From Bacillus cereus (GTDB taxonomy: Bacteria; Bacillota; Bacilli; Bacillales; Bacillaceae_G): 64,000 nt of DNA. The notes under the pieces were generated by a model that ran no database searches, was not told the origin of the DNA, and saw nothing but the letters and a program-made list of their open reading frames with translations. The stretch lies in the NCBI RefSeq assembly GCF_025917685.1, contig NZ_CP089518.1, positions 2,605,001-2,669,000 on the forward strand. The letters run 5' to 3'. Position numbers and translations under genes: made by a program. The number at the start of each line of letters is the position of its first letter. Position 1 is the stretch's first letter. Of this stretch, positions 1 to 9,413 are shown one piece after another.

Positions 1-136
1 ATGAATCTTGAAGTACGTAATAACGGAAACTTGCTAAATCTAACGTACCTTCACCAAGTTTTTTTACAAAAGGATGATTAAAACTTGCTTCCCAAATTGA
101 ATCTACTTCTTTACGTAATGATTGTGAAAAAGTCAT
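1..136 (-). CDS. tenA: TenA thiaminase II / thiamine salvage protein (5' part only)
   Basis: The first 45 codons read leftwards off the window edge, starting MTFSQSLRKEVDSIW and continuing to FRYYVLQDS, which matches the N-terminus of the TenA/thiaminase II family. TenA hydrolyses aminopyrimidine breakdown products of thiamine so that HMP can be salvaged. The start is fixed by a GGAGGG ribosome binding site at 143-148. A TPP riboswitch and a terminator lie directly upstream, so this is probably the first gene of a thiamine operon that continues outside the window. Identity rests on the N-terminal quarter only. Confidence 0.88.
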   Translation of the reverse strand, partial: MTFSQSLRKEVDSIWEASFNHPFVKKLGEGTLDLASFRYYVLQDS

Positions 137-196
137 TTAAATCCCTCCAATAATTTATAAAATATAAGTATTTATCCCATTTATTAAAGCTGTAAA

Positions 197-232
197 ATAA
201 AAAAACTTTCTTTACAGGCGTAAAGAAAGTGA
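197..232 (-). terminator. Terminator of the TPP riboswitch expression platform
   Basis: An 11-bp stem (ACTTTCTTTAC pairing with GTAAAGAAAGT) is followed on the minus strand by a U run. It sits between the TPP aptamer and the tenA ribosome binding site, as expected for a thiamine-induced transcription terminator. Confidence 0.85.
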
Positions 233-263
233 AATTGACAGTATTTATTCATTAAATAACAAT

Positions 264-365
264 GTCTTTCCCACTTCCCTACGCTGGCATTAACCAGATC
301 AGGTACTAAGAGTCTCAAAATTTCATTTGATCTCAGCCTATAAAAGGCCCCCCTAGTGGATAAAT
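264..365 (-). ncRNA. TPP riboswitch (THI element)
   Basis: The minus strand contains the hallmark blocks of the THI box in order: GGGGGGCC, the CTGAGA motif, ACCTGATCTGG, and TTAATGCCAGCGTAGGGAA. These form the pyrimidine- and pyrophosphate-binding arms of the TPP aptamer. The downstream hairpin at 197-232 is the likely terminator, so high TPP should switch off tenA and any genes beyond it. Confidence 0.95.
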
Positions 366-382
366 ATTTTATTTTCGTATTC

Positions 383-410
383 ATCATAGCACAATCTATA
401 AAAGTGTCAA
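383..410 (-). promoter_or_regulatory. Sigma-A type promoter of the TPP riboswitch/tenA unit
   Basis: The minus strand has TTGACA at 405-410, a 16-bp spacer, and TATGAT at 383-388. The predicted start site lies just upstream of the riboswitch. The end of ddl at 413 almost abuts it. Confidence 0.7.
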
Positions 411-412
411 AA

Positions 413-1327
413 TTAAAAACCTTCATTTTTCCTAACGTGTAATGAAGTTTGTATAATCATATCTAATAGTTCACTATATTTAATTCCCGCAGCCTCTGCA
501 CTTTTTGGCAGTAAACTTGATTGTGTCATCCCTGGTAATGTGTTAACCTCCATTACATATGGAATTCCGTCCTTCACCATCATATCAACCCTTGCATAAA
601 CACTACATTTTAATGCTTTATAACAAGCCAGTGACGCTTTATTTACACGTTCCTGTACTTCAGCTGGAAGTTCTATAACTTCTTCAACTGTACTAGCATC
701 ATCATATTTTGCATTGTAGTCAAAGAACTCAGCAGCATGTCGAATCGAGATGATAGGTAACTGTTTTCCATCAAAAATGGAACATGTAATCTCCTCACCC
801 TTTATATACTTCTCAATTACTACTTCTGAATCCCATTCGAATACAGTTTCCAGCATTGAAATCAATTCATTTTTATCCTTGACAATCTTTACTCCAACAC
901 TGGAGCCGCCAGAGTTAGGTTTTACTACTAACGGAAATCCTAACTTCTCTAACTCTTCAAGGTTTAGATCCTCCATTTTTGTAAGTTCAATCCAATCGGG
1001 TGTTTCTACTCCTTCATAACGTAAAATCTTTTTTGAAAGATTTTTGTCCATACATATACCGCTAGATAACATATTGCTACCACTATAAGGAATACCTAAA
1101 CTTTCAAGCGTCCCTTGAACAGTACCATCTTCTCCGTATTTTCCGTGTAATGCTAGCAATGCAAAATCAATGTCTTTCGCTTTTTCAATTAAATCCATTT
1201 TTTCATTTAACGTAATTGGAACTATTTCATACTTACTCTTATTTAAATGTGCAATCATTTCATTTCCAGTCATAATTGATACTTGTTTTTCAGAGGATAC
1301 TCCTCCCATAATAACGCCAATTCTCAT
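413..1327 (-). CDS. ddl: D-alanine--D-alanine ligase
   Basis: ATP-grasp ligase of 304 residues that joins two D-alanines for peptidoglycan precursor synthesis in the cytoplasm. The N-terminus MRIGVIMGGVSSEKQVS carries the family glycine-rich motif; KPNSGGSSVGVK is the ATP-grasp loop and MEVNTLPGMTQSSL the C-terminal metal and substrate site. I start at 1327 because a GGAG site lies about 8 nt upstream; an in-frame ATG at 1348 would overlap the upstream regulator gene. Transcribed right behind a MocR/GabR-like regulator (4-nt gap), so the two form an operon. The group also has another Ddl, so this is probably the second paralogue. Confidence 0.93.
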   Translation of the reverse strand: MRIGVIMGGVSSEKQVSIMTGNEMIAHLNKSKYEIVPITLNEKMDLIEKAKDIDFALLALHGKYGEDGTVQGTLESLGIPYSGSNMLSSGICMDKNLSKKILRYEGVETPDWIELTKMEDLNLEELEKLGFPLVVKPNSGGSSVGVKIVKDKNELISMLETVFEWDSEVVIEKYIKGEEITCSIFDGKQLPIISIRHAAEFFDYNAKYDDASTVEEVIELPAEVQERVNKASLACYKALKCSVYARVDMMVKDGIPYVMEVNTLPGMTQSSLLPKSAEAAGIKYSELLDMIIQTSLHVRKNEGF

Positions 1328-1331
1328 CTTC

Positions 1332-2780
1332 TCATCTCCAAATTTCATTTTTTAATGTATCACCAATTATTTGAATCCCGCTAACTATTTCCTTTTCTTT
1401 CAAACGTGAAAAGCCTAATCGGAAGGTATTCGCTCCCCCTCCATCAGAATAAAAAACATTTCCAGGAGAAAACGTTACACCTTTCTCATAACACTTTTGT
1501 AAAAGTGTGCGGGCATTAATTTTTTCTTCTAACTCTATAAATAAATGAAGTCCACCATCTCCAGTCATTCTTTTAAACGGAATGTACTGATTACATGCCT
1601 CAACAGCTAACTCATATTTTTTCTTATAAACAGATCTTGCTTTTTTTAAATATTTTTCAAAATATCCTTCATGTAAATATTGAAACAGTACAGCTTGATC
1701 TAACGTAGATGTATGAATCGTTCTTGCCCTTTTTACACTTTCTAAATAATGTATCAGTTCTTTATCTGCAATGATCCAACCTACACGTAAACCAGGGAAA
1801 AGTACCTTTGAAAAGCTACTAATATAAATCACATTATTACCGGCCCCTGCAAAAGTTAATAATGGCGCTAAATGTGAACCTGAATAACGTAATTCTTCAT
1901 TAAATCCATCCTCTATAATAGGAATCTTATATTTTGAAAATAATCTCATCAATTCCGTTCTTTTCTCTGAACTCGTAACAATACCGGTTGGATTATGATA
2001 AGAAGGAATCAAATACGCAAAATCAAAATCTTTTTCACGTAAACTTTGTTCTACTTCATTCGTATCAATACCATCATCATTCATATTAATCCCATGAACT
2101 TCAAGTCCATGTAAGCGAAAAAGCTTCAGTGCAGCATGGTGAGTTGGATTCTCACAAATTACACGCCCTGATTTTTTCGATAAAGAAGATAGTACAATAT
2201 CTAACCCTTCCGTAAATCCATTTGTGATTAGAATATCTTTGTTCGAAATATCTACACCTTTCATTTCCATGTAATGAAGTAAATAATTCATTAACGGTCT
2301 ATAGCCTTTTGCATATCCGTAGTTCAATACAATATCCCCTTCAATGGACATACGAGTAAGAAAAGCTCTTTTGAAATTTTCTACATCAAATAGCTTTTCA
2401 TCCGGGGCTATACTATTAAAAACAATCATTCCTTTTTCCCAGCGAACACCATGTTTCATTAAATCTAATTCATCCGCTAATGCGGTAACTGTATTGAGTT
2501 TATTTTTCCAATCTATTTCAACAGACGAAGTGTTAGAAATATCAACCTTCGCAACAAAATTTCCTTTTCCTTTAACTGCATAAATGAGTCCTTCTTGTTC
2601 TAAATCCGCATAAGCAGAGAGCACTGTATTTCTGCTCACTGATAATAATTCACTCAGTTCCCTTGTTGATGGGATTTTTTGGTTCCCTAACAAATGCCCT
2701 TTCATAATCATCTTTTTTAAATAATCTTTCAATTGAATATAAACGGGACGATCTTTTACAACTTTAAAATCCTTAAACAA
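1332..2780 (-). CDS. MocR/GabR-like PLP-dependent transcriptional regulator
   Basis: Protein of 482 residues with an N-terminal GntR winged helix (about residues 10-75, including IPSTRELSELLSVSRNTV) joined to a fold-type I aminotransferase domain. SSFSKVLFPGLRVGW contains the expected PLP-binding lysine. MocR proteins sense an amine or amino acid through PLP chemistry and usually control adjacent genes. Its immediate partner is ddl, so it may link D-alanine or amino-donor status to cell wall synthesis; this is an inference. An A-rich GGAGG site precedes the ATG. Confidence 0.88.
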   Translation of the reverse strand: MFKDFKVVKDRPVYIQLKDYLKKMIMKGHLLGNQKIPSTRELSELLSVSRNTVLSAYADLEQEGLIYAVKGKGNFVAKVDISNTSSVEIDWKNKLNTVTALADELDLMKHGVRWEKGMIVFNSIAPDEKLFDVENFKRAFLTRMSIEGDIVLNYGYAKGYRPLMNYLLHYMEMKGVDISNKDILITNGFTEGLDIVLSSLSKKSGRVICENPTHHAALKLFRLHGLEVHGINMNDDGIDTNEVEQSLREKDFDFAYLIPSYHNPTGIVTSSEKRTELMRLFSKYKIPIIEDGFNEELRYSGSHLAPLLTFAGAGNNVIYISSFSKVLFPGLRVGWIIADKELIHYLESVKRARTIHTSTLDQAVLFQYLHEGYFEKYLKKARSVYKKKYELAVEACNQYIPFKRMTGDGGLHLFIELEEKINARTLLQKCYEKGVTFSPGNVFYSDGGGANTFRLGFSRLKEKEIVSGIQIIGDTLKNEIWR

Positions 2781-2870
2781 TTCCTAACCTCCTGCAATCA
2801 TTTTTGCATATTTATTTCATTCTCAAAAGGTCCACTACATATGTATTTTTTATAAAGGGCGGTACGGTCT

Positions 2871-2945
2871 TATAAAGTGAAACTTTAATTAGTGAGGGGT
2901 TCATCCCCCCACTAATTATTAGGCTTCACCAATCGGGCTTTTACT
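2871..2945. repeat. Candidate dispersed intergenic repeat of the B. cereus group
   Basis: The block begins TAAAGTGAAACTTTAATTA, then has a 9-bp-arm inverted repeat (TAATTAGTG / CACTAATTA, 2886-2918) with a GGGG-CCCC inner stem, and ends ATCGGGCTTTTAC. From memory this resembles sequence repeated between genes in B. cereus-group genomes. A second block at 31271 shares the first 25 or so bases. It may also end hom transcripts poorly, as no clear U tract follows. Confidence 0.4.
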
Positions 2946-2947
2946 GC

Positions 2948-3985
2948 TCACAAATAGCGGGATAAATCTTTACGATATAAGTTAATTACATCTTTTAAAG
3001 CAGCAGCTGCAGCTCCGCGTGGATTAGAAGCTCCACCAATTGTAGTAATTTGCCCCATTGTATCTGTAAAGAATGTTATTCCTTTTTCTGTTCCATTGAC
3101 TTTTGCTAGCGGGTGATCTTTATCTATTTCGCACGGTTCAACATTTAGATTCACATTGCCTTCTCCATCTTTATGCGCCGATGCTATTAATTTAATAATT
3201 TTATGTTGTTCCTTAGCATTTCGAATTTGTTGTATTGTAACGTGTTCAATTCCTTGTACATATATACCTTCAAGCGTATTCTCTACTCCCATTAAACTGT
3301 TTGTCAAAAGTAACAATTTACACGCACTATCCGAACCACTTACATCTAATGTAGGATCCGTCTCGGCAATCCCTTTATTTTGCGCTTCTTTCAGCGCTTC
3401 TTCAAACGTAATATCACCTTCATACATTCTCGTTAGAATATAATTTGTCGTGCCATTTAATATTCCATCTATTTTTTCAATATTGCAACCAGCTAAACTA
3501 AATTGTCCAATATCTAAAGTCGGCAGTGCCGCGGCAGTTGCCCCACTATATCGTATTCGTACATTCGCCATTTTTGCTGCTTCATTTATTTCTCTCCAGT
3601 TTGTAACAAGTGCACCTTTAGAAATTGCAACTATATCCATATGTTTCTCAATCGCTTGTTTTATATATTTTTTTCCCGGATTTCCATCTTTAAGATTTGT
3701 AACGGTTGATTCTACCAATACAGTGCCACTTATCCCACTTGTTGCACGTTCCTCCGGATGATGTTCTAAATATTTTTCAATTGCAGCAGTACCGCCACCA
3801 TACGTTAATAAATGATGAATAGATAACCCTTCCTCATTATGTATTGCAACATTTCTACCTAATACGCCACTTACCACTAAATTTATTCCATATGTTTCAT
3901 TTATATATAAATATTTTTCATTTAATAATTTTATAAACTCTCTTCCTACTGTCCCATATCCAGATAATACAATTTGAATTTTCAT
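2948..3985 (-). CDS. hom: Homoserine dehydrogenase (short form, no ACT domain)
   Basis: Reduces aspartate semialdehyde to homoserine in the threonine/methionine pathway. The N-terminal Rossmann motif is LSGYGTVGREF; NGTTNYILTRMYEG and the GIAETDPTLDVSGSDSA block form the substrate and catalytic region. At 345 residues it lacks the C-terminal ACT domain of the longer enzyme, so allosteric threonine inhibition may be absent. I start at 3985 because a GGGGGGA site lies 6 nt upstream; the longer reading from 4024 has no such support. It stands alone rather than in a thr operon, which suggests a paralogue of the housekeeping enzyme. Confidence 0.88.
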   Translation of the reverse strand: MKIQIVLSGYGTVGREFIKLLNEKYLYINETYGINLVVSGVLGRNVAIHNEEGLSIHHLLTYGGGTAAIEKYLEHHPEERATSGISGTVLVESTVTNLKDGNPGKKYIKQAIEKHMDIVAISKGALVTNWREINEAAKMANVRIRYSGATAAALPTLDIGQFSLAGCNIEKIDGILNGTTNYILTRMYEGDITFEEALKEAQNKGIAETDPTLDVSGSDSACKLLLLTNSLMGVENTLEGIYVQGIEHVTIQQIRNAKEQHKIIKLIASAHKDGEGNVNLNVEPCEIDKDHPLAKVNGTEKGITFFTDTMGQITTIGGASNPRGAAAAALKDVINLYRKDLSRYL

Positions 3986-4027
3986 AATATCCCCCCATAT
4001 TTTTCTACCAAATCCCTCTTTCAATAT

Positions 4028-4069
4028 AATATAAAGCGCTCTCGAATTCCATCGAGAGCGCTTTATATT
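4028..4069. terminator. Symmetrical hairpin between lipase and hom
   Basis: An 18-bp near-perfect stem centred on AAAGCGCTCTCGA / TCGAGAGCGCTTT. It lies just after the lipase stop and 43 nt upstream of hom. The downstream side is TTTATATTATATT rather than a pure U run, so it is a plausible but not ideal terminator for the lipase gene. Confidence 0.65.
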
Positions 4070-4071
4070 AT

Positions 4072-5313
4072 CTATTTCGGTAGACGTGATAACTTTTCTG
4101 CAATTGTTCTATAAAACTCTTGAATATTAGAAAAACCTAATGTGTCTGAAACGCTTAATCCTACCATATCGAGATGATCCCAATTTGCTTTCGTTTCGAT
4201 ATGATTCCATTTTCCGATTTGCAAAGACCCATTACTACTTACAACAGTATTAGACGAAGGTGCAATCATAGAATTTGTATTTACTACACCGTCATTTTGC
4301 CACCAAGAAGTATCTATTAATGGTCGGTTTTCTTCATATCTTGCATAAGATCCTAAGAAGAATGCATTCCCCATTAGCACTTTATTCATCGTTATATGTG
4401 GTAGATGCAAACCTGTTATAGGTACTGCTTGCGATGCATGTCCACTATAAGATAAGTAATATACATCCGATTGCGTCTTTACCCAATTATTTAACTCCTT
4501 TGCTCCATCAGTACTTAAATCCCATTGACTAATGTCTTTTGTATTTTCCCAAATTGAATTATTTAAAATACGATCAGTATATTGGAAAAATGACTCTCCA
4601 GCATTCTTTTTTATACCCCATTGATCCAATTTAAAATCATATAATGATAAATTATTGTTTCCATTTAAACTTGCAGCTGCAATTAGTAAATCTTTAACAA
4701 ATGGTAACAGAAGACTTCCGTCCGCGAGTGTTGTACCATTGTGAGGAGTTGCTAATGTTGTAACACTATGAACATATGATTTACCACCCTCAAATAGTGG
4801 CGATATCTTTGCGTTTGGATGATTTTTCACGTAATTCTTTTCTTCATAACTTCCTTCTTTTAACAACTGCACTAAAGTTCTCGTCGTTTGTCCACCCATG
4901 CTATGCCCAACTAAATGAACTTTATTAGTTTCACTCCAATTCGGTGCAAATCCACTATAAGTTCTACCAAAACGATTATGTCCATGTTTCTCAGCATGCG
5001 CCGCTCCATAATCTACTGTTCCACCGTTAATTTGCGCATATAATTCACATGCACGATCCCAGTTACTAGATACAGGCCCAACTGCTGCAGTTTGAACTAT
5101 ATAACCATTTCTCTTTAAATCTTCCTGTATATCATGAACACCACCCCAATATTTAACACCTAGCATTTCCTCTCTACCCCATCCAGCAAATCCATTCACT
5201 AAAATAATAGGATAATTATTTTGTTGTCTCTCTTCTGCATAAGTTGTTTTCGCAGCGACTGAGCAAACAGTCACTAACGCAAAAAAACATATTTTTATAA
5301 ATAATTTCCCCAT
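4072..5313 (-). CDS. Secreted lipase, family I.5 (thermoalkalophilic lipase-like)
   Basis: Triacylglycerol lipase of 413 residues. An N-terminal signal peptide (hydrophobic to about residue 25, then AKTTYA) directs secretion. NGFAGWGREEMLGVKYWGG and SSNWDRACELYAQ are signatures of the Geobacillus-type family I.5. The nucleophile serine is in VGHSMGGQ. The GAAHAEKHGHNRFGRTY segment carries histidines matching those that bind zinc in that family. The SD GGGGGGGAG is unusually strong. No PlcR-box was seen upstream. Confidence 0.9.
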   Translation of the reverse strand: MGKLFIKICFFALVTVCSVAAKTTYAEERQQNNYPIILVNGFAGWGREEMLGVKYWGGVHDIQEDLKRNGYIVQTAAVGPVSSNWDRACELYAQINGGTVDYGAAHAEKHGHNRFGRTYSGFAPNWSETNKVHLVGHSMGGQTTRTLVQLLKEGSYEEKNYVKNHPNAKISPLFEGGKSYVHSVTTLATPHNGTTLADGSLLLPFVKDLLIAAASLNGNNNLSLYDFKLDQWGIKKNAGESFFQYTDRILNNSIWENTKDISQWDLSTDGAKELNNWVKTQSDVYYLSYSGHASQAVPITGLHLPHITMNKVLMGNAFFLGSYARYEENRPLIDTSWWQNDGVVNTNSMIAPSSNTVVSSNGSLQIGKWNHIETKANWDHLDMVGLSVSDTLGFSNIQEFYRTIAEKLSRLPK

Positions 5314-5592
5314 ACTTTCTCCCCCCCAATAAAACGCTTACATTTTTCTATAAAAAAATATACACATTTAGTTTTTCAACTTAAACATAATGTAAAGTAT
5401 TTTATATACGATGTATATATAGAAAACATACAAAAATGTTGATAAATATTAATTCAAATAAGCATTTAGTTTTTACAATACAACTTATAAATCTTTTTAT
5501 TCGAATTTACAATTTAGCATAGTTTCCTTATGTTAAATTGATTTTATAATCATAAGAAAACTAATTTCATTGCTTGAAAGGAGGAAAACAGC

Positions 5593-5934
5593 ATGTACAT
5601 CGGATTAAACATTCATACATTTTCTCAACCTTCTAAAATAACTCCATCTAATTTTGAGCATAATACTATCTCTTCTACTAAGATTGAAGATAAGAAATCC
5701 AATGCTCCAATCAAATTTGATATACGTTCATCTGAAAAAGAAATGAAACAAGCAGAGCATAAATTTAACGAATTGGATTTATGGAAGATGTTGAAAGATA
5801 AAGGTGTTCCTTTATGGATCATACTTGAAATGCTACAAAAAGTCCGTAAAGAAAAAGAAGTTCAAAATAATTCAGTTCAACATTCAAATGCGATTGAAGA
5901 AACAAGTGAGACTCGATTAAATGAAGTAATGTAA
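5593..5934 (+). CDS. Hypothetical protein, 113 aa
   Basis: Unrecognised soluble protein preceded by a good AAGGAGG site. The N-terminal half is polar and low in structure, while the C-terminal half (LWKMLKDKGVPLWIILEMLQKVRKEKEV) looks helical and amphipathic. It is flanked by a bidirectional terminator and stands alone. No signal peptide or catalytic motif is visible, and I assign no function. Confidence 0.7.
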   Translation: MYIGLNIHTFSQPSKITPSNFEHNTISSTKIEDKKSNAPIKFDIRSSEKEMKQAEHKFNELDLWKMLKDKGVPLWIILEMLQKVRKEKEVQNNSVQHSNAIEETSETRLNEVM

Positions 5935-5952
5935 TGAACGGCCTATAAACTA

Positions 5953-6000
5953 AAAAGAGTTCGAGGTTGATAAAGTTTCTATCAACCTCGAACTCTTTTT
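5953..6000. terminator. Bidirectional terminator
   Basis: A long stem (AAAAAGAGTTCGAGGTTGAT pairing with ATCAACCTCGAACTCTTTTT) has U tracts on both strands. It separates the convergent genes ending at 5934 and 6000. Confidence 0.9.
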
Positions 6001-6668
6001 TAAGATTTTTCTTCAATTGTTACAAACTGAAAAGATACTTCTCCTTCCAAACCTTTAATTAGCTTTTTTGCTTTAACATTTTCATTAACTAATGTATTAT
6101 CTGTCGACATTTTAGGTTTTTCATCACCTAAAGATTTTTTCAGATGAAGAAGGTGCATTTTCGTTTCATTTGCTTTTATTTCTTTATATACACCATTTTC
6201 CGCTACAATCACATACCATTGTGTTGGATAATTACGTTTGTTTCCTATCCAAGCGTCACTATTATATGTAACAGGAATCTCTTCCTCTCCTAATTCAATA
6301 CTTTTTAAAGTCTTTTCGTCTTCTTGTGCAAACAATAGCGAACCATCATTTGGGAATTTTGGTAACGTATCTATAATAAAATCGGATCCATTTTCTCGTT
6401 TACGAAAAACCTTTGCTTTAATTAATGCTTGTGCTGTAGATTCATTTAAAATTAATACCTGTCCATTTCCAACTTTACCTTTTTTCACAGAAAACACTTC
6501 ATTTTCTTTCGTAATTTCTTGATAACGATTAATAATTGGTGAAATTTTATTTTCATCTCCAATGATTAATAAACCGTTTGCAGGAAATGGATTTTCCTTT
6601 TTAGAGCATGCACTAAAACTTATTAAAAATAGTATTGTTAACATAAAAATAGTTAAAGTTCTTTTCAT
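6000..6668 (-). CDS. Putative lipoprotein downstream of the Bce-type transporter
   Basis: 222 residues with a lipoprotein signal (MKRTLTIFMLTILFLISFSAC, lipobox FSAC), so it should be anchored to the outer face of the membrane. The rest is charged and lysine-rich, and I do not recognise a family. The start at 6668 follows AAAGGAAA; an in-frame ATG further up lacks a site. Only 68 nt separate it from the transporter permease gene upstream and no terminator intervenes, so it is probably the third gene of that operon. A role as an accessory sensing or target-protection protein is conjecture. Confidence 0.75.
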   Translation of the reverse strand: MKRTLTIFMLTILFLISFSACSKKENPFPANGLLIIGDENKISPIINRYQEITKENEVFSVKKGKVGNGQVLILNESTAQALIKAKVFRKRENGSDFIIDTLPKFPNDGSLLFAQEDEKTLKSIELGEEEIPVTYNSDAWIGNKRNYPTQWYVIVAENGVYKEIKANETKMHLLHLKKSLGDEKPKMSTDNTLVNENVKAKKLIKGLEGEVSFQFVTIEEKS

Positions 6669-6736
6669 CGCGTTTCCTTTCATCATACAGTTCATTTTTT
6701 CACATACTTTTGTGTAGTCTTACAAGCTAATATACT

Positions 6737-8668
6737 CTATTGCTCCATAACTTTATAAAGCTTTTGTAGGTAACGCCAACGAGTGATAAAGAAGTATAAA
6801 ACTTGTATACATATAAATGAAATTAAAATAACGATAGAGCTATTTATTATAGAAAAATCGACTAATTGTTGTAATGCCATATAGGCGACTACAGTATGAA
6901 TCACTGCAATGATAATCGGTAAGAAGAACATTAATACTAACTGTCTCGTTACAACTCTTTTTAACTCTCGTTTACTTAATCCCATTTTCGAAATCATTTT
7001 ATATTGTTGTTGATCACGGTCCAAATCAGTATATAATCGGAAATAAATAAAACTAGCAGCAAATGTAAAGAAAACGATTCCGACTAAAACACTTGCCATA
7101 AGTAATAAACCATTCTTTTGCTTTGCCTCCAACAAGTTTAATGTTAAAGCTTCAAAGTAGAAATCTCTGTCCCTAAGATCTTTATCGAATACATTCTTTA
7201 ATTGATTTGAAATCTCTTTCGTTTTTATCCAATCATCTACAACAAATCCGTAAGTACGATGTTGAATATTTTCATCTTTTGGATTACTCATATGCGGAAT
7301 TTCATCATACACATGATCTTGAACAGCAATATAAATACTACTAGGATCATGTGGTAAAACTAAATTTCCCACAGTTTTTTTCACACGAAATGTCTTTGTC
7401 CAATCTCCTTGAATGACTTCAATATTTTTTTTATAGTCACCATTTTTAAATTCTTGTTTTTGTGACACCCTCCCAGGGATTAGTAAAATTTCATCTTCTT
7501 TTTCAATCGTTTCTTGTTGGTACCCGAGTGCTCTCGTAAGTTCGTTATATTCACTTAATTTCAATACATTTACGTTACTTTCTGTAAATTTATTTGAAGA
7601 TGAAGCCATTCGATACGGAATATTTGCATCCTCAAGATGTTTTTTTAGAATAGAGAGATGTTTATCTACCAATTTGTTGTTTTCAGAGCTTTCATACAGA
7701 AATGTATATGGGTTTGTCATCCATACTAAATTCCTATTACCAAGAGCAGCTGTTGTACCGATTGCGGTAAATGCAACTGCTGAAATAATAGATACAATGA
7801 AAAACATCGTTGCGTTATCTTTCATACGGTAAATTAATTCTGAAAATGTTAATATATTTGTTCGCTTTAAAAAGAATGATTCACTCCTTTTAGCAAGATA
7901 CAATATATACACGCTACACTGTGTATATAAAAAGTACGTTCCTATAATGACTAGAAGTACACCCATTCCGAGCGTAATAAAATTAGTACTTGGGATAAAG
8001 CGAAATACTGAAATATATCCATAGCCTATACTAATTAAAGAAAGTAGCGATAATAGAATAGAAGCTTTCGGTTCAGGCTTTGGCTTTTCCTCTGCTTGAA
8101 TAAGTTCCACAAGTTCCGTTACTTTTATCATTTTAAAAGTAACAAGCGAAACAATTAAAAATAAGAAAAAAAATGTGATGACTGTTAATAATACCGCCTG
8201 TACTGGTATATAAAAAGGTAAACCATTACTAATCATTAATACACTTGCGCTTATCAATAACACTAGTTTAGAAAATATGAGTCCGATGAAAATCCCTATA
8301 CAAATTGACCCAAGTCCAATTAACATATTTTCAATTAATAATAATTTCTTAAGTTGCCTCATTGACATTCCTTGCATCATTAAAATGCCAAATTCTTTCT
8401 TACGTGTTTTTAAAAATGAACTTACTGAATATAAAATAAAGAAAAATGAAAATACAAAAATCAAGCCTTGCGAAATTGTAAATCCTAATGTTCCAAATGC
8501 ACTTATTGTTGTACTCGTCGATTTTAATTCCCCTTGTAAATCAGGATGAAATAATAAAAGGGCATACGTAAAGAAAATCATAATAGAAAATGCACAACTT
8601 AAAAAATGGGCAGCGTATGTACGCTTATTACGAAAAATATTATTAAATGCGAACTGACGAAAAGTCAT
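6737..8668 (-). CDS. Bce-type ABC transporter permease (FtsX/MacB-like)
   Basis: 643 residues with about ten membrane segments and one large extracellular domain (roughly residues 310-530) between transmembrane helices, the architecture of BceB-like permeases that detect and detoxify peptide antibiotics such as bacitracin. FtsX-like segments lie at residues 50-250 and 540-640. It overlaps the ATPase gene by 26 nt, indicating tight coupling. A BceR-type operator lies upstream of the ATPase gene. The exact substrate cannot be read from the sequence. Confidence 0.88.
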   Translation of the reverse strand: MTFRQFAFNNIFRNKRTYAAHFLSCAFSIMIFFTYALLLFHPDLQGELKSTSTTISAFGTLGFTISQGLIFVFSFFFILYSVSSFLKTRKKEFGILMMQGMSMRQLKKLLLIENMLIGLGSICIGIFIGLIFSKLVLLISASVLMISNGLPFYIPVQAVLLTVITFFFLFLIVSLVTFKMIKVTELVELIQAEEKPKPEPKASILLSLLSLISIGYGYISVFRFIPSTNFITLGMGVLLVIIGTYFLYTQCSVYILYLAKRSESFFLKRTNILTFSELIYRMKDNATMFFIVSIISAVAFTAIGTTAALGNRNLVWMTNPYTFLYESSENNKLVDKHLSILKKHLEDANIPYRMASSSNKFTESNVNVLKLSEYNELTRALGYQQETIEKEDEILLIPGRVSQKQEFKNGDYKKNIEVIQGDWTKTFRVKKTVGNLVLPHDPSSIYIAVQDHVYDEIPHMSNPKDENIQHRTYGFVVDDWIKTKEISNQLKNVFDKDLRDRDFYFEALTLNLLEAKQKNGLLLMASVLVGIVFFTFAASFIYFRLYTDLDRDQQQYKMISKMGLSKRELKRVVTRQLVLMFFLPIIIAVIHTVVAYMALQQLVDFSIINSSIVILISFICIQVLYFFITRWRYLQKLYKVMEQ

Positions 8669-9413
8669 GCCTTTTCCCTCCTAACAAAGAAAGGACATCC
8701 ATAATCTTTTGATAAAAAGTTTGCCTACTTTCACCGCAATAAATTTCGTTATATAGTTGACCATCTTTAATAAATATAACTCTACTGCAAAAGCTCGCTG
8801 CATACGGATCATGTGTAACTAACATCATCGTTGCCTTTTCTTCTTTATTAAGGGTATCTAGCATCTCCATTACATCATTTGAAGATTTAGAGTCTAAATT
8901 CCCTGTAGGTTCATCTGCAAGTAATAATTGCGGCTTATGAACGATCGCGCGAGCAATTGCTGTTCTTTGAGCTTGTCCCCCTGATATTTCAAACGTTCTT
9001 TTACTCAATATATCTGTAATGTTTAATTTCTCTGCAATTTCTTCCACTCGTTTGTTCATTTCTTGTACAGAAACACCATCTAATGTCATTGGCAATACGA
9101 TGTTTTCTTTTACTGTAAGTGTGCTAAGAAGATTAAATGATTGAAAAACAAATCCTAATTTTTTTCTACGGAATAAAGCTAAATCTTCTGATGTCAACTG
9201 GAAAGGATTTGTACCATTTATTAATATTTCTCCCGATGTTGGTGAATCAATAGTAGATACCATATTTAATAATGTTGTTTTCCCACTACCTGATGGCCCC
9301 ATAATTCCTACAAATTCACCTTCTTGAATTGATAAATCAATATCTACTAATGCTTTAAAAGGTATTTTCCCTTTATATACTTTACTAATACTTTTTGCAT
9401 GTAAAATTTCCAT
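8643..9413 (-). CDS. Bce-type ABC transporter ATP-binding protein
   Basis: 256 residues. Walker A GPSGSGKTT (about residues 38-46), signature ISGGQAQR, Walker B LLLADEPTGNLDS, and the H-loop VTHD are all present. The family (BceA/LolD-like) powers permeases such as the one encoded immediately downstream. First gene of the operon; a perfect 20-bp palindrome (9496-9515) sits upstream as the likely response regulator site. The partner two-component system is probably the one at 14.7-16.4 kb. Confidence 0.92.
   Translation of the reverse strand: MEILHAKSISKVYKGKIPFKALVDIDLSIQEGEFVGIMGPSGSGKTTLLNMVSTIDSPTSGEILINGTNPFQLTSEDLALFRRKKLGFVFQSFNLLSTLTVKENIVLPMTLDGVSVQEMNKRVEEIAEKLNITDILSKRTFEISGGQAQRTAIARAIVHKPQLLLADEPTGNLDSKSSNDVMEMLDTLNKEEKATMMLVTHDPYAASFCSRVIFIKDGQLYNEIYCGESRQTFYQKIMDVLSLLGGKRHDFSSVRI

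Noticed and set aside
5314..5592. PlcR box near the secreted lipase
   Set aside because: No TATGNA-N4-TNCATA match exists in the gap. The TATATAGAAAACATA stretch is not close enough.
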